A DNA stretch of 64,000 nt from Tetranychus cinnabarinus (Eukaryota > Arthropoda > Arachnida > Trombidiformes > Tetranychidae). The notes below the pieces were generated by a model. That model worked only from the letters and a program-made list of their open reading frames with translations. It did no database searches and was not told the DNA's origin. How positions within the stretch are numbered: the stretch's first letter is position 1; every line of letters starts with the position of its first letter. The translations under genes were made by a program, and so were the position numbers. The stretch lies in the NCBI GenBank assembly GCA_022266195.1, contig WHVY01000011.1:744001-808000 (forward strand), given 5' to 3'. Below are positions 57,401 through 64,000 of this stretch, one piece after another.

Positions 57401-60400
57401 TTTAAAACAACAAACTTATTCACTGAAATCTTAAAACCAAACTTTAAACCATAAACAAAACAAAGCAAAAAAATGTTTGGCACTTTCCGATTCTTAATTA
57501 ACTCGCGGAAATTTTAAGAGTTGTTTAAGCATTGGGTTAACCAACTAACAGTGAAAATAGTTTTACACTGAAATAAATAACGAATCAAGTTAATTTCTTA
57601 TTAATTGCCAATATTGTACCAACATTGTACCGCTCATTTCAAAGTAAAAGCCAGTAACATGAGGAGTTTTATTTTTGAAAACCACTTTAACATTGAAACA
57701 GTTATCATTTTGATAACTTGTGTTTCCCAACTATGTTAATCACGAGTCCTGGTGGATCAAAACGGGTAGATTGTCTATTAGCACATGTTTTACTGTGGAT
57801 ATAAAATTCAATCCGTGATCATCAAATGCTATAAATACTTTCATTTCAATGATTTAACCTACATAAATATCGTATTACCAAAATGCGAACAGGTAAACCG
57901 AGCTCAACTCAATCAGGTGACTGTGACTTTTAATCTGCTGTTTGCCATAGCATCAAAATTAACTGGCATTGAAAATTTCACAAGATTAAAACAGTTGGAA
58001 TCTTTCGATAAAATATATTTCCGATTATCGTATCAAGAATACGATAACAAGAATCATAACAAACACACAAAAACTTGAGATTGAAATCATATTTTCATTT
58101 TTATTAATGAAAAGTAAAATGACAATGAATGCTGTTATTGCTGCTGCTATCTGGTTATTTCAATGGTAGTCAAGCGAAAGATATTGTTTTAACAAATTGA
58201 CTTTTTGTTTGCCAAAAACAAATGTAATTGATCAAAGATGAGCAATTCAACCAAACTTGTAGTGACCTGAAACAATTAAATTTATAATAAATTATTTACA
58301 AAATCTATAACTTGTTCAATTATTTCAATCATCTCGTGAAGTATAATTGCTCTTATACACAAAATAGTCTCATTTCATAAGCTTCACAAATGAAGGAATA
58401 AGTTTAACAAAATTGGACAATGATTAGTAACAGCAACAAAAGTCGCATTAAACTTGATTATGAACTAAACTTATCGGCAATTATTGTGAATTATGGGCAA
58501 TTGGACTCGATGAAAGTCAATAAAATGGTCAATATTTAACCAAAGTCAAAGGTAAAGATGGACACAATTTCATTATAATTTGGTTGCTTTTCCATTCTCT
58601 ATTTTGTTCATAAAATCTTTAAAGTAATTACATGTAAATTGACCATTGTATTGAAACAAGTTTGTCAGTTGAATTATAATTATCTGCATCACCTCAGCTT
58701 AACAGATGGACATTTCTAGTTTTGCAGTAAAAAAATGAAAGGTTAACCATAAAGACTCTTAATGGACCTTCGTGTTTCAACTTTGCCTACTAACATGATA
58801 TTTATCATCGTCATCTTCATCCATCTTTTTACTCTTAATCTGGAATAATGAAAGTCTCAATCTGAACAATCAAATATTTACTCGGTCAATTTCAATCTCA
58901 AGGCTTTCCATCATTTGTTGTTTGTCAATTCATCATTTGTAATCACTTTTGATTGAGAAAGAGATACAACTGATTTTTAATGAGTCATATTGAACCAGGC
59001 TAATGAAAGTATGACAAGTCCACTCATGAGTGATTCAAACTTAACATTGTCTAGTCTAAAAAAACATTAAGCCAAATTAACTAATTAACTCAACCAGTTT
59101 CTACCCAGAAATTGGGTTTTACATTCAATAGCAAAATGAGTGAACATTATTTTGATTAAATCCTTCTTCTGTTGCTTTAAAAATAACAATTTTCCAGATT
59201 TATCAAATCAAAGATAATGATTTTAATGAAAACCTCACAAACTCATGTTTTAATTATATTTTATAAGCACAGTCGTTACAGTCAACTATGAATGATTTAC
59301 AATGCAATATTGTAAGATGATGATGTTGAAAAATGGTTAAATGGTGAGGATAATGATGATAAAGGGAGAGGCCGAGAGTAGTCGATTGAAGGCGATCAAA
59401 AGGTACAAAAATGATGACAATGAAAATCAATAGATTTACTGTTGAACATTGGTTTTAAGATTCGGGCGAGTCTCATGTTGAACATTGGCTTTATGAAGTT
59501 TACCTTTACCTCTTCAATTCCATCATTTCAGTGTTGCTCTGATCATCATCATCATCATCATGAACGATGATCAAAACGACGCCTCCTTTTATTACTTACT
59601 CAGAGAGTGATTTTTATATGAAACATTACATTTTAATGGACTCACCCTCAATCATCAGTCTCACCTACAGTTAAGAAGATGGAAGATGAATTTGGTGAAA
59701 TGATGATAACAATTGTTGAGACAAAATCTATGAAATATTAAACAAAATAATGATGATTAATTTTTAGAGAAATGTATTGTTTAAGAAGGTTACTCGAACG
59801 TAAAGGTGATGTTGAGGATTTAAATGAAGAGTAAAAAAATGATGTAAATGAAGGCGGAAGACGAGACTACATTGTGATGATGGGGATGATGATGAGAGAA
59901 GCCGGGTGGAGAAAGTAAAATGAAAGGATCAAAGGTAGATTGAGACGAAGATGATAAAATGGTGAAGCCAAGGGTTGAGACTTGTCATTCATGTTGGGTG
60001 TGGACTCGATCAGACCCAATAATAAGATGAGAATGGGCCAGATCCAGGTTATTATCATGATAATATGTTGAACATTGGGAAAAGAAGACAGAGAATGGGG
60101 AAGAAAAAAAAGAAAGCGAGGAAAGAGGAAAATGGAAAGACCAAGTTTGCTTTAAGGTGAGTTTGACTGGATATAAAGGTACGACCAGCAGATAAAAACA
60201 AAATTGACTCCAAATTGGGAGTGAAAGTTATTAAAAAAGGTAAGTGAGTCAAAGATGAGTGAGTAAGTTAGAGGTAGAGAGAGAGATAAATTGATGGAGG
60301 AAGTTGAGGGAGTTTTTGCTTTTTAGTCTATTTTTTTGGGAGTTTGGGAGGTAAACTTGGACCCATTATTGGTAGGTTGTAAATTGAAAGGGAAGAAGCC

Positions 60401-60590
60401 GGAAGAAAAAGATTGAGAAGAGGCTTCAAGTCCATGTGAAGAAGATAGATAAACAGAGTTGAAGAGAAATGAAGAGAAATGAAGGGGAAAATGTTGATGA
60501 TAGTGATGATCATGTTAGTCCTGAAATTATGTTAAGTAATTGCGTGTCTCCTCGCTCATAATCATATAATGTACGCCCAATCCCTGAGAG
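57401..60590. other. Intergenic stretch with only doubtful ORFs
   Basis: No gene could be supported. The plus ORF at 57785-58078 lacks any signature. 58075-58215 is homologous to 18290-18440 in inverted orientation. The minus ORFs at 59867-60058 and 60055-60252 lie in a purine-rich stretch and are hydrophobic; 60142-60216 resembles 61388-61462 in inverted orientation. Confidence 0.45.
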
Positions 60591-60598
60591 TATAAATA
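60591..60598 (+). promoter_or_regulatory. TATA box of an unidentified plus-strand transcript
   Basis: TATAAATA is followed about 30 bp later by a pyrimidine-rich start-like sequence (GACTATTCATTCATCC). Downstream are a good donor at 61319 (CAG|GTAAGC) and AATAAA at about 61536. Together they suggest a transcript of about 0.9 kb ending before the PP6R gene, but no convincing protein was found. Confidence 0.4.
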
Positions 60599-61651
60599 TA
60601 GAGGATTCAGTTTCCCTGTGGACTATTCATTCATCCGTAGAAACTTTCATGAAGCAAATTTTTCTCTCCTCGAGTCCCTTGTAGTTGCTATCCATTACCA
60701 ATAGTGAAATCACTTTTGCTTGACTTTTGTTTTTCTTTGAACTCTTCGAGTCTTCCATTTTTTTGAACCGTTAATTGTTTCCAGTGATCATTTGGTTAAT
60801 CATTTATTGCTATTGTATTAATTGTATCCAACTGTGCTCTTGAAATGACATTTTATGCGTATTTTTTCATAGATTATCATTTTTCTCTTCCAAAGGAATA
60901 TGTTTTTTACTTCACCTTGTTGGCTTTGTTAGACTCCGTTGTTGGCTTCAACTACATCAAACCGGCCTGATCTCAACTCGATCCATTCGTCAACAAAACT
61001 CGTTAATAACATCTCTTTTAACATCTCATGGTGGATATAACACAATCATTTAGTTTATTTTGTTTCCGGACCTTCATTCCATCCTGACCATTACCAAACC
61101 TTTTTTGTTTCACCCATGCTTTAAGATCTGTTGATTATGTTAAATCTATCAACTTTCAATTGTTTATGTATCAACAATCAATGTTTTGTTCGTTTGGCTC
61201 GAGTCATGATCAAGGCTTGGATATCATCTTACCAACTCTAACAAACATCAGCATCATTAGTTTATCGAAAAATTTTCATCACTTGAACTTGAATCTGCGG
61301 ATAAGTCCAACAAATCAGGTAAGCAATCCAATTAATCCAATGAATTTTTTATTTATATTTGCCAGACTGGAGGGAAAATACGATCTAATGTTGGAGCCAA
61401 TGTTGTTTTCATCTTATGGTACTACTTTTATCTCCAGTCGAACTCATCTTTACCCAAACTTCTCTCAATTATTGGTCCTTGCAAGTGCTACCTGAACTAA
61501 CAAGTCGTAAACCTTTGCTTCTTAATGATTTGTCAATAAAATTTCATTTTCACTATTTTTCGCTTATATTTTTACATTTCTTTAAATTCGCGAAGAATGA
61601 AGAAAAAAAGCACATCAAAATAATTTGTTTTGTAATGTTTTTTTAAAAGTT

Positions 61652-63659
61652 TTATTCATTTTCAATGGATTCTTTGACTAGGGGAAATTGCATCTTCATG
61701 TTGATTAAATTCAGTGTTTCTTCGACCCACTCGTTCCAATTTTCTTTAAGTTCAGAATCCAAAGAGTTGAAGCAAGTTTCAACCACTGCTATATCCTTAG
61801 TCGATAGGATGTGATTAGCAATTTTGATTATGTGTCCCATGTAGGCCGGTTTAACAGGTGATTGGTTTTCTTTGAAGTGTGTGTAAGTATCGAGTATTTT
61901 TTGGATTAAGTTGTATTCAACCAGTAGTTGGTGAACTAGAGATGTGACATTTTCGATTTCTTTTGCAGGATTAGTTGTTCCGTCTTGATCACCACCTGTC
62001 TCTTTGATTTCGGTGGGACTTGTTACAGGTGAGGTAGACTTTGCATTGTCTAGAATGCAATTAATACTTTGCTCAACTTGAGTGTGTAGAAAATTGTTGT
62101 ATGGATAAGCGAAGAAAAGATCCATCAAAACAGGCAATGTTTTTAGAGTAGTTAATTTGCGGTTAATTGTCGGATTATTGCTACTTAATAAAGCTCGGAT
62201 GAGATGAACCACCTCAACTCTGGTGGCGCCGAACGGTTTCTCAATTAAACCAATTGTAGTTCGGACTGGGCTCTTTTCTGGCGGGTTGGTGAGCAGGGAA
62301 TGAAAATCTTCGAGGCGAGGCACGATTGCAGCATGAACCTGCCGCACACTTTTCGTTAATCGTTCAATATCGAGCGGAGTCATTAAATCTGGTAACGCTG
62401 TTTCGTTGACAGAAAACATGGGATATGAAATCATTTTTTCTAATGTGCCAATATCACCGATTTCAATTTTACTTTCTGCGCCAGTTTCTTCATCAACAGG
62501 AGGTTGTTTTGGCGGCAGATTGGCACGATAGCGGCGATATTCCAGAAGAGCTTGGATAACTTGAATACCATTAACTAGGCATGACTCAGTTCTCGTTTCA
62601 AACATATTGGCTAACAAGTTGGTTATTGTGTCAGTCGATTCTATATCATCCAATAGAGGGTTTGGTCCAGCATTTTCTTGATTGCAAGTTTGATGTTCTC
62701 GACTGAATCGAATTATATCGCAAAGTAGCTGGGCTGCATTCGATTGAGCAGCTGGATCAACATCTGCCTTAAACAGCGCAATCAGTTTTTCCACCAATCC
62801 TTGTTTGTGATAGAACTGTCAGAAATATAAATAAAATCAAGGTGTGAGATTTAAGATGCGAAGTCTGCGAAAAATAGACTTACATTAAGGTAAGCTGATG
62901 ATATTTCGGGCGAATCGGAGCATGAAAGAGATTTAAAGAGAAGATCCATAACTGCTGAAGTGCCAATGTGGGCAACTAAAGATGAAACAAAATCATCTCG
63001 CCTCGAGTGAATGTCATCAGAAACTTTAGACACATTTTGCGGTAAACTAAATATCACTTTGCAAATAAGACTAGCCAAAAGTGGGTTCAACGGTTCTGCA
63101 GATTGCAGCTTTTCATACAAAATTGACACTAAATCAGGATGGTTAGCAAATGTTTCACATATTTGACTTTTTTCGGAGGATAACACCTCACAGGCCATGT
63201 TAGCATATTTATATCTATTTCTTTCATCAGCATCATCAGGTGGATCAGATGTAACCAATGTGACCAGTTTCATTAAAATATCGGGTTGACAGAGACTGAA
63301 ATAATAAACGAGAATAATTATTAGATAACAGAAAAAGACATTTTTCATCCTTTTTCTATCACATTGTTCATGACGATAGATGGGATGGATAAAAGTCAAT
63401 TATATAACATATTATCATGCATATCTAAAATATTTCAACTTACTAATCAATAAGCAATTTATTTCCCAATTTACATTCGTGTAGTATATCTTCTTGATCC
63501 AGAATAGTCTCTAATGTAACATACTTCGATGTTGATAATCAATAAAAAAAAGACATAATAAAATTAGATAGGCAGAGAAATCATTTAATGACCTACCTCA
63601 TCTTCCAATAAAGAATTGATTTGAGACGTTGTTGTTGCCAATTCAGTACTCCAAAACAT
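61652..63659 (-). CDS. PPP6R: PP6 regulatory subunit, SAPS family
   Basis: Minus-strand exons 63659-63597, 63523-63444, 63295-62884, 62815-61652; 572 aa. SAPS proteins bind the PP6 catalytic subunit and target it, for example in DNA-damage and inflammatory signalling. The start MFWSTELATTTSQINSLLED matches the family opening. The helical-repeat SAPS domain is recognisable throughout: YVTLETILDQEDILHECKLG, RYKYANMACEVL, PLNPLLASLICKVIFSL, HIGTSAVMDLLFKSLSC, GATRVEVVHLIRALL, NNFLHTQVEQSINCIL, KPAYMGHIIKIANHIL and LKENWNEWVEETLNL. All joins keep phase. It stops soon after the SAPS domain, lacking the long disordered tail of vertebrate members. The last C-terminal exon ends at TGA/TAA near 61652; no further exon is needed. 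Confidence 0.92.
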
Positions 63660-64000
63660 GTTTAAACAGAATAAATATAAGACAATTTACACAATCGGTT
63701 AATCAACAACAAAAATTATCCCTCAAAATCAATATTAAACCAGATTTAAGATCAAACTTGATCTCTGCTAAAATTGTGTTTCTCGAGTGCCACCTGCTGA
63801 TTTTAAAAAGAAACAGATTTTCGATTAATTTCATCCAAATTGACTCGATAGATGACACTACTGACTTTTAACAGTTGCAAGCCAATTGTTGAACAATTAA
63901 TGCTTCAATTTAATGATAAAAATTTCTCGATCGACAGAAAATTTCCAACAATTATTTACAGATAATTTCCTAACAGACACTCATTGATTTGCATAATTTC
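63660..64000. other. 5' flank of the PP6R gene
   Basis: Upstream region of the minus-strand PP6R gene to the window edge; no coding signal or repeat was recognised. Confidence 0.5.

Noticed and set aside
57785..58078. 97-aa plus-strand ORF as a gene
   Set aside because: It has no family signature, and possible splice signals inside it do not give a consistent model.
59536..59565. Short CAT trinucleotide run
   Set aside because: It is an ordinary microsatellite; similar short runs occur inside acidic coding regions.

Overview
The window is nuclear DNA of a small-genome arthropod, most likely an acariform mite of the spider-mite type. This is inferred from the AT-rich background, mostly short GT..AG introns (about 60-130 bp), close gene packing on both strands, an arthropod allatostatin-C-like neuropeptide precursor and single-copy eukaryotic housekeeping genes. 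No species was confirmed. No tRNA, rRNA or CRISPR array was seen. Exon borders were read by hand from splice signals, reading phase and family similarity, so single-base slips are possible.

Layout. 1-12.6 kb is gene-poor. It holds the 3' end of an unrecognised membrane-protein gene, a doubtful membrane ORF with an in-frame TGA, a small TA-flanked inverted-repeat element, and a two-exon allatostatin-CC-like precursor on the minus strand. 12.7-21 kb holds NSUN2 (tRNA m5C methyltransferase) and then a 3.2-kb patchwork: a broken LEO1 copy, one UBL gene, a BUB-like fragment, a piece homologous to 58.1 kb, and a second copy of the NSUN2 3' end. After it comes a Mad3/BubR1-derived gene with KEN, ABBA-like and GLEBS motifs and an 11-unit repeat. 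21.3-28.7 kb is compact housekeeping: ALYREF, ASF1, TRAPPC5, CHMP2A, PIGV, and a kinase-less Mad3/BubR1.

28.7-46.3 kb is a duplication hotspot. Two nearly identical secreted phospholipase A2 genes and a third truncated copy are interleaved with six minus-strand copies of the same four-exon UBL gene (seven in the window). These genes encode about 215-221 aa: an N-terminal ubiquitin-like fold and an unrecognised C-terminal region that ends in YLRYRG in every copy. The array also carries 5' fragments of the Mad3-like gene, an orphan UBL promoter and two inverted-repeat elements, one of which has broken a UBL gene. 46.5-57.4 kb returns to housekeeping: intact LEO1, BCCIP, a Gly/Tyr-rich secreted protein, AAGAB, RAB39, a Gly-rich secreted protein and gamma-glutamyl hydrolase. 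57.4-61.6 kb is mostly empty, with one good TATA box. A PP6 regulatory subunit (SAPS) gene lies at the right edge.

The most unusual content is the UBL family: a tandem, mobile, actively duplicating family of ubiquitin-like proteins whose units travel with pieces of a spindle-checkpoint gene. The patchwork at 15.2-19.1 kb looks like a copy of the block at 44.8-48.0 kb (LEO1, UBL, BUB fragment) placed in opposite orientation between NSUN2 and the Mad3-like gene, with the NSUN2 tail duplicated around it.
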